Source of the DNA: Lewinellaceae bacterium
Lineage (GTDB): Bacteria; Bacteroidota; Bacteroidia; Chitinophagales; Saprospiraceae
Length of the DNA: 64,000 nt
Direction: 5' to 3'
Assembly: GCA_020636025.1 (NCBI GenBank)
Contig: JACJYQ010000003.1
Location: 1-64,000, forward strand
Shown here: in pieces, positions 25,798 through 34,750 of the stretch
Numbering within the stretch: position 1 is the stretch's first letter
Layout: each line of letters begins with the position of its first letter
The notes under the pieces: generated by a model
Told to the model about the DNA's origin: nothing
Seen by the model: only the letters and a program-made list of their open reading frames with translations
The model's database searches: none
Made by a program: the position numbers and the translations under genes

Positions 25798-27029
25798 TTA
25801 AAAGTTGCTTCCAACATCTCGGTGCCTTCTCCGCGCTTTACTTTTACTTTAATGGTATCGCCTTTTTTGTGGGCAGCAAGGGCTTTCATGTAGTCGCGCA
25901 TGGTATTGACATCCATATCGCCCATAGCGATGATCACGTCGCCTTTTTTCATGCCGGCAATTGAGGCTGGTTTGCCATCGGTGATGCCGTCGGCGCGCAC
26001 ACCGGGACCTTCAAAGGTGTAGTCGGGCATGATTCCCAGGGTAACTTTGAATCGGGGTGTGTCCTCTTCATTGGATTTTGTTTCCTGGAAGGTCAGTTTT
26101 GCCTTTTTATCGAGACTTTGAATGGCTGTGATGGCCAGTTCTAGTACCTGTTTCTCACCGGCGAAGTTTACGAGATTGACATCATCGCTGGGTTTGTGGT
26201 AGTCGGAATGTTGTCCTGTGAAAAAGAACAGAACAGGGATATTTTTCAGATAGAACGAGGTGTGGTCGCTTGGCCCTATTCCGGCGCTGTCGAGCTTAAT
26301 GCCCAGGTCGGTTTTAATACTATTGAACAGCGGAACAAAATCGGGTGCTGTACCCACACCGCCAACGACGAGGCGTTTTTCTTCGTTCAGGCGTCCAATC
26401 ATGTCCATATTGATCATGAAGCTCACTTTGTTCAGATCGATGGTTGGTGATTCTGTATATTTTTTGGACCCAATGAGCCCAAGCTCTTCTCCTGAAAAAC
26501 ATAGGAAGAGAAAGTTGTGCTTCTCTTTCACATCATTTTTAGCCAGATATCTTGCCAGTTCAATTACACCGGCTGTGCCGCTGGCATTGTCGTCGGCTCC
26601 GTTGTGAATTTTTCCGGTCGGGTTTGCATCGAGTGAGTTGTGATCATGACCAAGACCCAGATGGTCGTAATGCGCGCCAATGACGATGGTGTTTTCGGCG
26701 CCGTTGTCCAGGTATCCGGCTACATTCATACTGTGCATTTCCGGAGCGTTGGCGTCGAAACCGCCATGTGGATCGCTTGATTTTTTGAAGGTAAATTTGT
26801 GGAAGTAACTGTTGCCTTCTCCCTTGGGTTGCAGTCCGATTTTGCTGAATTGTTTGGCGATGTATTTTGCCGCCATCATCTCCTCCTTCGTGGCAGTACC
26901 GCGGCCTTTTAATTTATCGGAAGCCAGGTAGGTAACGTGCTTGCGTAGTTTTTTCTCGGAGATGTCCTGTGCGAACATGCTTTGTGCGCCCAAGATCAGG
27001 CTCAACAACAAAATGATATTTAATTTCAT
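25794..27029 (-). CDS. exported M28-family aminopeptidase with C-terminal PDZ domain
   Basis: A 411-residue protein from ATG 27029, with a signal peptide (ending SMFAQ). The di-zinc ligands of M28 are in place: H in GAHYDHLGLG, D in GADDNASGTAGV, the EE pair in FSGEELGLIGS, D in NMDMIGRL and H in GQHSDYHKPSDD. Residues about 335-411 form a PDZ domain (VTLGIMPDYTFEGPGVRADGITDGKPASIAGMKKGDVI), as in other Bacteroidota M28-PDZ proteins. It would trim peptides in the periplasm. A minus-strand TATCTTTG at 27055-27062 is a likely -7 element. Confidence 0.92.
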   Translation of the reverse strand: MKLNIILLLSLILGAQSMFAQDISEKKLRKHVTYLASDKLKGRGTATKEEMMAAKYIAKQFSKIGLQPKGEGNSYFHKFTFKKSSDPHGGFDANAPEMHSMNVAGYLDNGAENTIVIGAHYDHLGLGHDHNSLDANPTGKIHNGADDNASGTAGVIELARYLAKNDVKEKHNFLFLCFSGEELGLIGSKKYTESPTIDLNKVSFMINMDMIGRLNEEKRLVVGGVGTAPDFVPLFNSIKTDLGIKLDSAGIGPSDHTSFYLKNIPVLFFFTGQHSDYHKPSDDVNLVNFAGEKQVLELAITAIQSLDKKAKLTFQETKSNEEDTPRFKVTLGIMPDYTFEGPGVRADGITDGKPASIAGMKKGDVIIAMGDMDVNTMRDYMKALAAHKKGDTIKVKVKRGEGTEMLEATFK

Positions 27030-27054
27030 GGTTACTGTTTTAATTGATGGTTGG

Positions 27055-27062
27055 CAAAGATA
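27055..27062 (-). promoter_or_regulatory. -7 promoter element for the M28 peptidase gene
   Basis: On the minus strand this reads TATCTTTG, matching TANNTTTG, 25 bp upstream of ATG 27029. No -33 match at ideal spacing. Confidence 0.45.
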
Positions 27063-27092
27063 GCTCGCAAACGGGCCCCGTTGATACATTTT

Positions 27093-27953
27093 TCAGTCAA
27101 AAACCCCGTCTTTCCGGAGCATGTCGATGAAATGTCGACTGCCTTCCTTGTTCAAATGCATGTAATCGCCAAAAAATGTCGGGTCGACTAACGAGTTTCG
27201 ATAATCCAATACTTGTAAGCCGGTAGCCTTTTCAACAGCCTTTTTTAGATTGTCGAGGTTTTCAACAGTGAATCCAGGGAGATAAGGTGCTATGACCAGG
27301 TGGGCTTGCACGCCCTTTTCAAGTGATGCCTCAATGGTTTCCTGTAATTGTCGGATCAGGTAAGGATTGACATCCAATTCATAAGTGCTTTTAGAGGTAT
27401 CAATGATTTGTGCTTCTGTAATGACGCGATCCAGTAGCCAATCCTCATCACTTTTGTTTCGATAGTAAAGCGCGCGCTGAAAAATTTCGTTGTTGTACCG
27501 AAATAAATGCGATACCTGGCCTCCCCACCAGGCTTTGAGTTCTTTGTTGTGTATCAGCGTATTGAGGCGCTCAGACTTGTCAGTATAAGCCAGAAATCCG
27601 GTTAAAAGCGGATCGTTTTCCCGATCGCACATGGTTACGTCAATGACCAGTGTTTTTACCTCAGGGTAGCGATCGAGATAATCAAGTACCAGTGCTTTGG
27701 CAGCGTCCATTGGCAGGCCGTTGTAGCTGAGGTTACAGGTTTTTTTGTGCGTAATTTCTTCAATATATGGTTGATAGAGGCATAGACCACGTGAATTTCC
27801 TAACAGGAGGATATCAGCTTTAGCTTTATTTTGGTACAGGCGGGAGTATCGAAAATGGCTGCGCTCTGATTGTTTTTGTAAAAGGTATCCACCTAGGCGA
27901 TCGCCTGCGAAAAATGCCAATGGCAAAAGCAAATACCAGACTACTTTTTGCAT
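27093..27953 (-). CDS. SGNH-like protein paired with an MBOAT acyltransferase
   Basis: A 286-residue protein with one N-terminal membrane segment. It has the SGNH hydrolase layout: LLLGNSRGLCLYQPY near residues 49-63 (the GNS form of the GDS block), a central VIDVTMCD block, and FGDYMHLNKEGSRHF near the C-terminus giving the Asp/His pair. Such proteins accompany MBOAT proteins (as AlgJ/AlgX with AlgI) and move acetyl groups onto exported glycans. It starts 3 bp after the MBOAT stop, so the two are almost certainly cotranscribed. The acceptor is unknown. Confidence 0.78.
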   Translation of the reverse strand: MQKVVWYLLLPLAFFAGDRLGGYLLQKQSERSHFRYSRLYQNKAKADILLLGNSRGLCLYQPYIEEITHKKTCNLSYNGLPMDAAKALVLDYLDRYPEVKTLVIDVTMCDRENDPLLTGFLAYTDKSERLNTLIHNKELKAWWGGQVSHLFRYNNEIFQRALYYRNKSDEDWLLDRVITEAQIIDTSKSTYELDVNPYLIRQLQETIEASLEKGVQAHLVIAPYLPGFTVENLDNLKKAVEKATGLQVLDYRNSLVDPTFFGDYMHLNKEGSRHFIDMLRKDGVFD

Positions 27954-27956
27954 AAT

Positions 27957-29486
27957 TCAAAACTGAAAATAAATAAAAGCGTTTGCGCCAAAATTGCCGA
28001 AAAAAGCCAAGAGCCAAAGCACCATTGAGAACAGCGCAATTCGCAGATATGGCTGTCTGAGTTGCCATTCATTCCAGCGATAACGCAGGTTGGAAAGCTC
28101 TATCAATAACAACATACTGATTAGCAAGCCACCCTTTAACACCTGAAATTTGTTTATCACTTCGGAAAAACTCAAGCCTATCCCTGAGCCGATATGGCTC
28201 AATATAGTATAAGCCGTTCCAAAACTGTCGCCCCCAGCCAGGCCCTGACTTCCACTTCGAAAAAATACCCAGGCAAACAGCGTAAGCAGGTATACAGTGC
28301 CCATTTCCACACCAGCTGAGAATATGGCTGGAACTTTTAAAGCACTGATCACTCTGTGCCAAATGGGGGAAATAATTCTCTGTATCATCATGTAGACGCC
28401 ATGCAACAGCCCCCAAAACACAAATGCCCAATTGGCTCCGTGCCACAATCCACCCAATAACATGGTGAGCATATTGTTTCGGTATGTATTCAGTTTTCCA
28501 TGGCGGTTGCCGCCAAGTGGGATGTACAAATAATCGCGGAGCCAGGATGACAGGGAGATGTGCCAGCGCGTCCAGAACTCGCTGAAACTTCTGGAGAAAT
28601 ATGGGGTTCTGAAATTCTCCGGGAAATGAAATCCCATGATACGGGTCAGTCCAATCGCTATGTCTGAATAACCGGAGAAATCACAGTATATCTGAAAAGA
28701 ATAGAAAACAACTCCGATCATCAGGTGGAGGGAACCAAAACTTTGTGGGGATTGAAAACATTGATCTACAAAAGGCGCCAGGGAATCGGCAATGGCCACT
28801 TTTTTAAAAAAGCCCCACAAAATTCTACCCATTCCACTGTTGAAACGGGTGTAATCAAACCTCTTTGACTCTGCCAGTTGTGGTAAGAAATCCGCTGCCC
28901 GGATGATCGGACCTGCAACCAATTGAGGAAACAAAGCGATGTAAGTGGCAAATTTCAGCAAAGATGTTTCCTGTTTTAATTCCCTGCGATACACGTCGAT
29001 GGTATAAGACATGCTTTGGAAAGTATAAAATGATATCCCCACTGGCAGTATTATGTGCAAAGTATTCCATGACGGAACAAAGCCAATTGACTGTAACAGC
29101 ATAGCCAGGCTGTCGGCAAAAAAGTTGAAGTATTTAAAGAAGCCGAGTACCCCCAGATTCATGGCTATGCTAAGAACCAACACAGCCCTGGGAGTAAAAT
29201 TGGTTTGGGCGAGCCTGGCAATAATCCTGTGTGTAAACCGATATGCCTTATTCTGATGATTTGTACTTTTCCCGTCATTTTGATAAAGATGACTTATCCA
29301 CATCCCAAAACACCAGTCGAGCAGCGTGGATAAAATGATGAGCGAAAGAAAACGCCAATCCCAGCAGCCGTAAAAGAAGTAACTGGCTATCAAACAAACC
29401 CGGTGCTGCCCTTTACCCTTTGTCCCGAAGTAAAGTGGGAAAAAGATCAGGATGAAAAGCAGGAAGGCAAGTGAGTTGAAAATCAC
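27957..29486 (-). CDS. MBOAT-family O-acyltransferase (AlgI-like)
   Basis: A 509-residue polytopic membrane protein starting with GTG at 29486. The hallmark LLGGLWHGANWAFVFWGLLHG with its conserved His lies near residues 340-360, preceded by QFWTRWHISLSSWLRDYLYIPLGGNRHG-type sequence (here EFWTRWHISLSSW). Family members pass acyl groups from the cytoplasm across the membrane to polysaccharides. The SGNH-like gene follows at once. The acceptor polymer cannot be told; no alginate or cellulose genes are in the window. Confidence 0.92.
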   Translation of the reverse strand: MIFNSLAFLLFILIFFPLYFGTKGKGQHRVCLIASYFFYGCWDWRFLSLIILSTLLDWCFGMWISHLYQNDGKSTNHQNKAYRFTHRIIARLAQTNFTPRAVLVLSIAMNLGVLGFFKYFNFFADSLAMLLQSIGFVPSWNTLHIILPVGISFYTFQSMSYTIDVYRRELKQETSLLKFATYIALFPQLVAGPIIRAADFLPQLAESKRFDYTRFNSGMGRILWGFFKKVAIADSLAPFVDQCFQSPQSFGSLHLMIGVVFYSFQIYCDFSGYSDIAIGLTRIMGFHFPENFRTPYFSRSFSEFWTRWHISLSSWLRDYLYIPLGGNRHGKLNTYRNNMLTMLLGGLWHGANWAFVFWGLLHGVYMMIQRIISPIWHRVISALKVPAIFSAGVEMGTVYLLTLFAWVFFRSGSQGLAGGDSFGTAYTILSHIGSGIGLSFSEVINKFQVLKGGLLISMLLLIELSNLRYRWNEWQLRQPYLRIALFSMVLWLLAFFGNFGANAFIYFQF

Positions 29487-29490
29487 GGGT

Positions 29491-29660
29491 TTAATTTGAT
29501 AATGGGATAATTTGATAATTCGATAATTCGATAATGAAAAGGGTAATCAGTTTCTGCTTTGTCAATATTGGATAATTCTAGTTGACTAAATGCTACTTCC
29601 AAAAAATCCCAGATAGAAATGGCATTATCAAATTATCGAATTATCCCATTATCAAATTAA
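29491..29660. repeat. GATAATT-word inverted repeat in a divergent gap
   Basis: 29491-29536 (TTTGATAATGGGATAATTTG ...) is answered by 29623-29660 (CATTATCAAATTATCGAATT ...), arms of about 38 bp. A similar single run of words is at 41884-41926. It fills most of the divergent gap between the MBOAT and DUF4230 genes. Confidence 0.75.
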
Positions 29661-29760
29661 CCCCTTCTATTCCTCCAAAGTCTTGTAATTTTGGATTTGG
29701 AGTAAAATTCAACCCAAAAATATCATTTCAAATTTTCTGGCAACGCGTATTTATTCGCCA

Positions 29761-30357
29761 ATGGCAAAAAGAAGCACCCAAATACTGATTCTGCTCGTCG
29801 TTTTCCTGCTGGGAGCCTGGCTGAGCTTTACATATTTTTCACCCAGCTCAAAACCGGTTGAGGATTCCACCGTGCTGCTGGAGAAGATTCAGGCAGTTGC
29901 CAAGCTATCTACCGTTGAGGGTCAGTTCACAGAAATTTATAACTATTCGGAGTATCACGGGTTTTTTACCTGGCTATACGATAAAAAGGTGTTGGTGCGT
30001 GTGCGAGCCACTGTTTCTGCCGGCTACAACCTGGAAGCTCTGAATATCGAAACGGATCCGGTGAAAAAAATTATCTACATGAGTGCCCTTCCCGAACCTC
30101 AGATCTTGAGCATCGACCACGATCTTGATTACTACGACATTTCAGAAGGCGTTTTTGAGTCTTTTTCACCGGAAGACTACAACCGGATCAATCACAAAGC
30201 AAAGGATCTGATTAAGGAGCAGGCGCTGAAAAGCAATCTCCTGAATGAAGCCCAAAACCAGGGTTCCAAAATGGTAGATCTCCTCCGGTTTTTAATTGAA
30301 GGTGCCGGTTGGCGACTTGAAATCGGACACGAAGGTGTGCTGGAAACCATACAATAA
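29761..30357 (+). CDS. DUF4230 family membrane-anchored protein
   Basis: A 198-residue protein with one N-terminal membrane segment (STQILILLVVFLLGAWLSFTYF). The body VEGQFTEIYNYSEYHGFFTWLYDKKVLVRVRATVSAGYNL ... RINHKAKDLIKEQALKSNLLNEAQNQGSKMVDLL follows the DUF4230 pattern (PF14014). No biochemical function is established. Most of it should face the periplasm. Confidence 0.85.
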   Translation: MAKRSTQILILLVVFLLGAWLSFTYFSPSSKPVEDSTVLLEKIQAVAKLSTVEGQFTEIYNYSEYHGFFTWLYDKKVLVRVRATVSAGYNLEALNIETDPVKKIIYMSALPEPQILSIDHDLDYYDISEGVFESFSPEDYNRINHKAKDLIKEQALKSNLLNEAQNQGSKMVDLLRFLIEGAGWRLEIGHEGVLETIQ

Positions 30358-30422
30358 GTGCCAATTGTGGACGTTTCGGCAACTGTTATCCTTAATTTAA
30401 TTTCAGGTGTGCCAAGTATGCC

Positions 30423-30430
30423 TACTTTTG
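30423..30430 (+). promoter_or_regulatory. -7 promoter element for the 30461 gene
   Basis: TACTTTTG matches TANNTTTG, 30 bp upstream of ATG 30461, with TTTC at 30401-30404 near the -33 position (18-bp spacing). It supports 30461 rather than the in-frame upstream start at 30407, which precedes the promoter. Confidence 0.5.
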
Positions 30431-30460
30431 CGCCTTATTGACCTGTTTAAAAAAATTGTA

Positions 30461-30886
30461 ATGCGGATTTTATCCTTCATCATACTACTGTTCGTCGCTC
30501 CTGCAATTCATGCACAAACAGTAGAAATTGCTTCAACTGACGAGCTTAAGGCTGAGACTAATGCCCTGGTTACAAAATATACCCTCAATGAACAACAAGC
30601 AGCTGAGGCATACAAAATTCTGGAACGCAAGCATCAAAACATGGCTGATATTGCCGCCCTGCAAAGCAGCAATATGGCCTTATACCAGGCCAAGTGGCAA
30701 AATGTACAAAAAGGTACCTGGGCCAGTATCCGCCGTACGCTAAAGTCAAAAGAGCAGATTCAGGTATACAGAAAAACCCAGGCCGATATTCGTCGGTTGC
30801 GTTATGCCAAGCGCAAAGAGTTGACTGCCCAGAACGCACCGAAAGAAACGATTGAGGCCGCGGTGCTGGCCATTTATGCCGAATAA
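30461..30886 (+). CDS. small exported helical protein, unknown function
   Basis: A 141-residue protein with a signal peptide (MRILSFIILLFVAPAIHAQ). The mature part is helical and rich in A, K, Q and R (LNEQQAAEAYKILERKHQNMADIAAL ... YAKRKELTAQNAPKETIEAAVLAIYAE). Such small periplasmic helical proteins are frequent in Bacteroidota; I do not recognise a named family. The NUDIX gene starts 15 bp downstream and is probably cotranscribed. Confidence 0.75.
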   Translation: MRILSFIILLFVAPAIHAQTVEIASTDELKAETNALVTKYTLNEQQAAEAYKILERKHQNMADIAALQSSNMALYQAKWQNVQKGTWASIRRTLKSKEQIQVYRKTQADIRRLRYAKRKELTAQNAPKETIEAAVLAIYAE

Positions 30887-30901
30887 CACCTTGTTACCGC
30901 C

Positions 30902-31387
30902 ATGATGATTTTTGCTGTTAGACTGATCCTGGAAGATAAAGGGAAATTGCTTTTCCTTCGTCAAACAGAACGAAATGGAGGCAAGTACACCCTGATTGGT
31001 GGCAACGTTGAAGAAATGGAATTTGCCCGTGAAGCATTGATCCGTGAAGCAAACGAAGAGGCTGATATTCATGTAAATGCAGAAGATCTGAGCCTGGTAC
31101 ATGTGCTGCACCGTCACAAGCTTAAGAAAAAGCATACCCTGATCGTACTGTACTTCAAGGCTACCATATTTTACGGAGAACCTGAATCCAAGGAAAGGCA
31201 CAAATTCCATGATGTTGCCTGGTTCCCGATAAATGCCTTGCCTGAAGAAGTATCCAAGCCTACCCGGCATGTCCTCAATTGTATTGGGAATGGAGAAATT
31301 TATTCCGAATTCCCAAAGCGGGAAAAAGTGTTAAGCTATTGGGAAGAGCTCGGACGCATCTGGTCTGGAGACAGCACCCAGGTGTAG
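30902..31387 (+). CDS. NUDIX hydrolase
   Basis: A 161-residue single-domain protein. The Nudix box G-x5-E-x7-REANEEADI is complete (GNVEEMEFAREALIREANEE, about residues 38-57). These enzymes cleave nucleoside diphosphates linked to another group, using Mg2+; the substrate is not predictable. The gene appears intact. The 214 bp after it carry a possible -7 element (TAGTTTTG, 31467-31474) and no gene. Confidence 0.9.
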   Translation: MMIFAVRLILEDKGKLLFLRQTERNGGKYTLIGGNVEEMEFAREALIREANEEADIHVNAEDLSLVHVLHRHKLKKKHTLIVLYFKATIFYGEPESKERHKFHDVAWFPINALPEEVSKPTRHVLNCIGNGEIYSEFPKREKVLSYWEELGRIWSGDSTQV

Positions 31388-31601
31388 AACCCGCCCCAAA
31401 AATTGCCACCGGTAGTCAAAGTCCCGATTGCCAGACATCGCCACCTTTTTTTATCAAAGAATAAATTAGTTTTGTAGCACGTTGCTTACAAAGAGCGGCA
31501 CAGGCATCGTTTTTCAGGAACTCAACGTCCTTAGAATATGATGGTCCTTTTGCCCCTGTAAGCAAATTATAACAGGCTCCAATTATTCCTTTATTTGTGA
31601 A

Positions 31602-34346
31602 ATGGTTATGAAGCAAAAACTACAACTCCTTACCTATATTCTGGCACTGTTGGCGCCATTAACTGCTATGGCAACACATAATCGGGCCGGAGAGATTCAC
31701 GTTGCCCAAATTGGTCCATTTTCCGTTAGAGCGACCATCATTACCTGGACAAAAACCAGCAGTGTAAATGCCGACAGGGATACGTTGGAAATAAACTGGG
31801 GAGACGGTGTCATCCAAAAGGTGCCACGTTCCAATAATAACGGAAACGGACAACCTCTGGCCAATGACGTGAAGTACAATGTGTACATTTCAGAACACAC
31901 GTATGCCGGTCCATCTACGTATAAGATATCTATGACGGATATGAACCGCAACGGCGGCATAAAGAATGTAAACTTCCCTGCATCCGACAATATTCCATTT
32001 CATATTGAAACAACCTATACGTTTCAGGACCCCCAGTTTGGTGGTGTTAATACCACACCTTATCTCCTCCAACCTCCAATTGACCAGGCCTGTGTAGACA
32101 AACCGTTTCGACACAATCCTAATGCGAGCGATCCTGACGGAGATAGCCTTTCCTATCATTTGATAACACCGCTTCAGGGACTTGGTACACCCGTTCAAAA
32201 CTACGTTGATCCACAAAATATTGGCCCGGGAATTGGCAATGTTTTACAAATGGACGAGGTTACGGGCGATATACTTTGGTTGTCGCCACAAGAAGAAGGA
32301 GAGTACAACATCGCTTTTATTGTGGTGTCCTGGCGAGAGGGTGAACCGATTGATACAACCATCAGGGATATGCAGATCATGGTTGGAAATTGCAACAACA
32401 ACCCACCCGATGTAGTAACGCTCAGCAAAGTATGTGTAGTGGCTGGCGATACCCTGGCTTTTGAAGTCTCCGGTAATGACATTGACCCCAATGATAAAGT
32501 TCTGTTGACAGCTCTGGGGGCACCACTAACCTCTCAGTTCAGCCCTGCTACTTTTGATGCGCCCAAAGCTCATCTGGATCCAATCGTAAAGGGTGATTTT
32601 GAATGGGTTACAGCCTGCGAGCATATATCCAATCAGCCATATTCAGTTGTTTTCAAAGCCACCGATTCGGTGAGTACACCACAGTTGGCCGACCTTAAAA
32701 CGGTACAAATTAAAGTTGTGGGGCCTCCACCGCTGGATGTACAGGCCGTTTCCTCAAAATCTGAAGTGGAAATAAGCTGGGGAAAACCATACAAATGCGA
32801 AGGTGCTACCAACAATTACTTCTTCGGATTTTCTGTGTGGCGACGCGAAGGCAGCAATCCTTTTATACCCGACACTTGTAGCCCTGGACTGGCAGGAAAA
32901 GGATATCAGGAGCTGGTGTTTGTTACCAAAAAAGAGCAAAATGGCCGCTACTGGTTTAAGGATACCAATGTAGAGGATGGACGAACGTACTGCTACCGGG
33001 TGCTGGCAAAATTTGCGCGCTTGTCAGCCGGCGGATATCCATATAACATCGTAGAGAGCTTGCCTTCTGAAGAGGTTTGCGTGCAATTACCGCGCTATCT
33101 TCCGCTTATTACCAATGTTTCGGTTGAAACCACTGATGTAGCCACAGGTAAGATGAAAATTGCCTGGTCAAAACCGGATCCGATTGATCTGGATACGATT
33201 TTGAACCACGGCCCATACCGGTATCAGCTGCTTCGTGAAACGGGATTCAATGGTGGTACACTACAGGAATTGCCACTTGCCAATTTTATTGCCAACAACT
33301 TCTGGGAGGCAAATGATACCATATTTGAATTTGATGAAAACCTGAATACCTTCGGAAACCCATACCATTACCGGGTGGACTTTTATGTGAATGATGATGT
33401 GTTGGTGGGATCAACCAATGATGCCTCATCTATTTATCTGAGCATTAACCCTTCAGATAAAACGAATATCCTATCCTGGCAGCAGGACGTACCCTGGAAC
33501 AACTATCAATATGTGATTTATCGTAAAAACGAGATCACCCAGCAATTTGATTCCATTGGTACTTCGCCTGTAAGTTCCTATGAAGATCGGGGGCTGATAA
33601 ATGGAACAGAGTATTGTTATTATGTAAAAGGAATTGGCACTTATAGCATTGGAGGCGTAGCGAATCCCTTGATTAATCTGTCGCAGGAAGCCTGTGGTGT
33701 GCCAATTGACTTAATACCACCTTGTCCGCCAGAACTGGTTGTGCACAATCTTTGCGACGTGCCCGATAGTGCGCCTTCAGAACCACCTTATTTCAATAAC
33801 TTATCCTGGACGAATCCAAATGTGGCATGCAACGGTGCTGATGATACAGAAACCTACAACATTTGGTATGCACCCTCTCCCAATATGGATTTAACTTTTC
33901 TTGCCACACAGGATGGCGCTGGAAACACAGCATTTGTGCACAGCCTGGATGTCGGATTAGCAGGTTGCTATGCTGTATCTGCCATCGACTCGGTAGGTAA
34001 TGAAAGTGTGCTCAGCAACATCGTCTGCGTAGATAATTGTCCGAATTACGATTTGCCCAACGTATTTTCTCCAAATGATGATGGAGCCAACGATCTGTAC
34101 ACGCCCTTTCCCGGCTGGCGCTTTATCTCCAGTGTAGATTTTCAGGTATTCAATCGATGGGGAAATCTGGTGTTCAGCACCAGTGATCCGGCTCTGAACT
34201 GGAATGGTCGCGACAGCCAAAACAAGGAATTGGCAGAAGGAACCTATTTGTACATCTGCCGGGTGTATGAAAACAGGGTAGGGGGCGTTGTATTGCGGCC
34301 GGATATTCTAAGCGGGTATATTGAGTTGATCCGAAATGGAAGATAA
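31602..34346 (+). CDS. large surface protein with fibronectin-like repeats and T9SS type B sorting domain
   Basis: A 914-residue exported protein (start ATG 31602 or 31608). After the signal peptide comes THNRAGEIHVAQIGPFSVRATIITW, a common opening of Bacteroidota surface proteins with cadherin/PKD-like modules. Several fibronectin-III-like segments follow (about 375-800, each with an EISWGKP- or NILSWQQ-type strand and a tCYrV- or YCYYV-type end). The C-terminus LPNVFSPNDDGANDLYTPF ... FNRWGNLVF ... DSQNKELAEGTYLYICRV is the gliding-motility-associated type B domain that targets the cell surface through the type IX system. It is probably an adhesin, by inference. Confidence 0.9.
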   Translation: MVMKQKLQLLTYILALLAPLTAMATHNRAGEIHVAQIGPFSVRATIITWTKTSSVNADRDTLEINWGDGVIQKVPRSNNNGNGQPLANDVKYNVYISEHTYAGPSTYKISMTDMNRNGGIKNVNFPASDNIPFHIETTYTFQDPQFGGVNTTPYLLQPPIDQACVDKPFRHNPNASDPDGDSLSYHLITPLQGLGTPVQNYVDPQNIGPGIGNVLQMDEVTGDILWLSPQEEGEYNIAFIVVSWREGEPIDTTIRDMQIMVGNCNNNPPDVVTLSKVCVVAGDTLAFEVSGNDIDPNDKVLLTALGAPLTSQFSPATFDAPKAHLDPIVKGDFEWVTACEHISNQPYSVVFKATDSVSTPQLADLKTVQIKVVGPPPLDVQAVSSKSEVEISWGKPYKCEGATNNYFFGFSVWRREGSNPFIPDTCSPGLAGKGYQELVFVTKKEQNGRYWFKDTNVEDGRTYCYRVLAKFARLSAGGYPYNIVESLPSEEVCVQLPRYLPLITNVSVETTDVATGKMKIAWSKPDPIDLDTILNHGPYRYQLLRETGFNGGTLQELPLANFIANNFWEANDTIFEFDENLNTFGNPYHYRVDFYVNDDVLVGSTNDASSIYLSINPSDKTNILSWQQDVPWNNYQYVIYRKNEITQQFDSIGTSPVSSYEDRGLINGTEYCYYVKGIGTYSIGGVANPLINLSQEACGVPIDLIPPCPPELVVHNLCDVPDSAPSEPPYFNNLSWTNPNVACNGADDTETYNIWYAPSPNMDLTFLATQDGAGNTAFVHSLDVGLAGCYAVSAIDSVGNESVLSNIVCVDNCPNYDLPNVFSPNDDGANDLYTPFPGWRFISSVDFQVFNRWGNLVFSTSDPALNWNGRDSQNKELAEGTYLYICRVYENRVGGVVLRPDILSGYIELIRNGR

Positions 34347-34348
34347 GG

Positions 34349-34410
34349 ACAATGAACAATGAACAGTGAACAGTGAACAATGAACAGTGAGCAATGAACA
34401 ATGAACAATG
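34349..34410 (+). repeat. left arm of AATGAAC-word repeat
   Basis: About nine imperfect AATGAAC/AGTGAAC heptamers in tandem just after the 31602-34346 gene. They are complementary to the TTCATTG run at 34639-34740; together they flank the paired palindromes at 34481-34634. The 404-bp gap holds no gene. Confidence 0.8.
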
Positions 34411-34480
34411 TGTAATTTGGACATCCTTAAAATTGGGGTTGCCTATAATACAAATTATACATTGTCCATGAACTGTTAGC

Positions 34481-34634
34481 CGCCGCGCATGTGTCTTTTT
34501 TGACCAGGCGCAACACAACGAAATTTGTTCCAGGAAGGTAAATAAAGCAATCTGGCAAGAGCTTTAATGTTTTCAATATCCTGACTACTCGCGTATCGTG
34601 CGCTTGGTCAAAAAAGAAACAAGCACGGCGAAAA
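34481..34634. repeat. paired inverted palindromes (REP/BIME-like), copies C and D
   Basis: Palindrome C (34485-34511, GCGCATGTGTC-T6-GACCAGGCGC) and palindrome D (34598-34626, GTGCGCTTGGTC ... AACAAGCAC) point in opposite directions, with GCCGCC at the left end and GGCGAAAA (34627-34634) at the right. D is preceded by GACTACTCGCG (34582-34592); copy A at 13025-13045 read in reverse has GGACTACTCACG in the same place. This matches the A/B pair at 12983-13190 in layout, not just in stem sequence. Confidence 0.65.
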
Positions 34635-34638
34635 TAAA

Positions 34639-34740
34639 TTGTTCATTGTTCATTGTTCATTGTTCATTGTTCATTGTTCATTGTTCATTGTTCATTGTTC
34701 ATTGTCCATTGTTCATTGTTCATTGTCCATTGTCCATTGA
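34639..34740 (+). repeat. right arm: TTCATTG heptamer tandem repeat
   Basis: About 14 copies of a TTCATTG/TCCATTG heptamer, ending 10 bp before the aat stop codon. It is complementary to 34349-34410. Similar runs occur at 50118-50157 and 50270-50302. Confidence 0.85.
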
Positions 34741-34750
34741 TACTCTCTGC

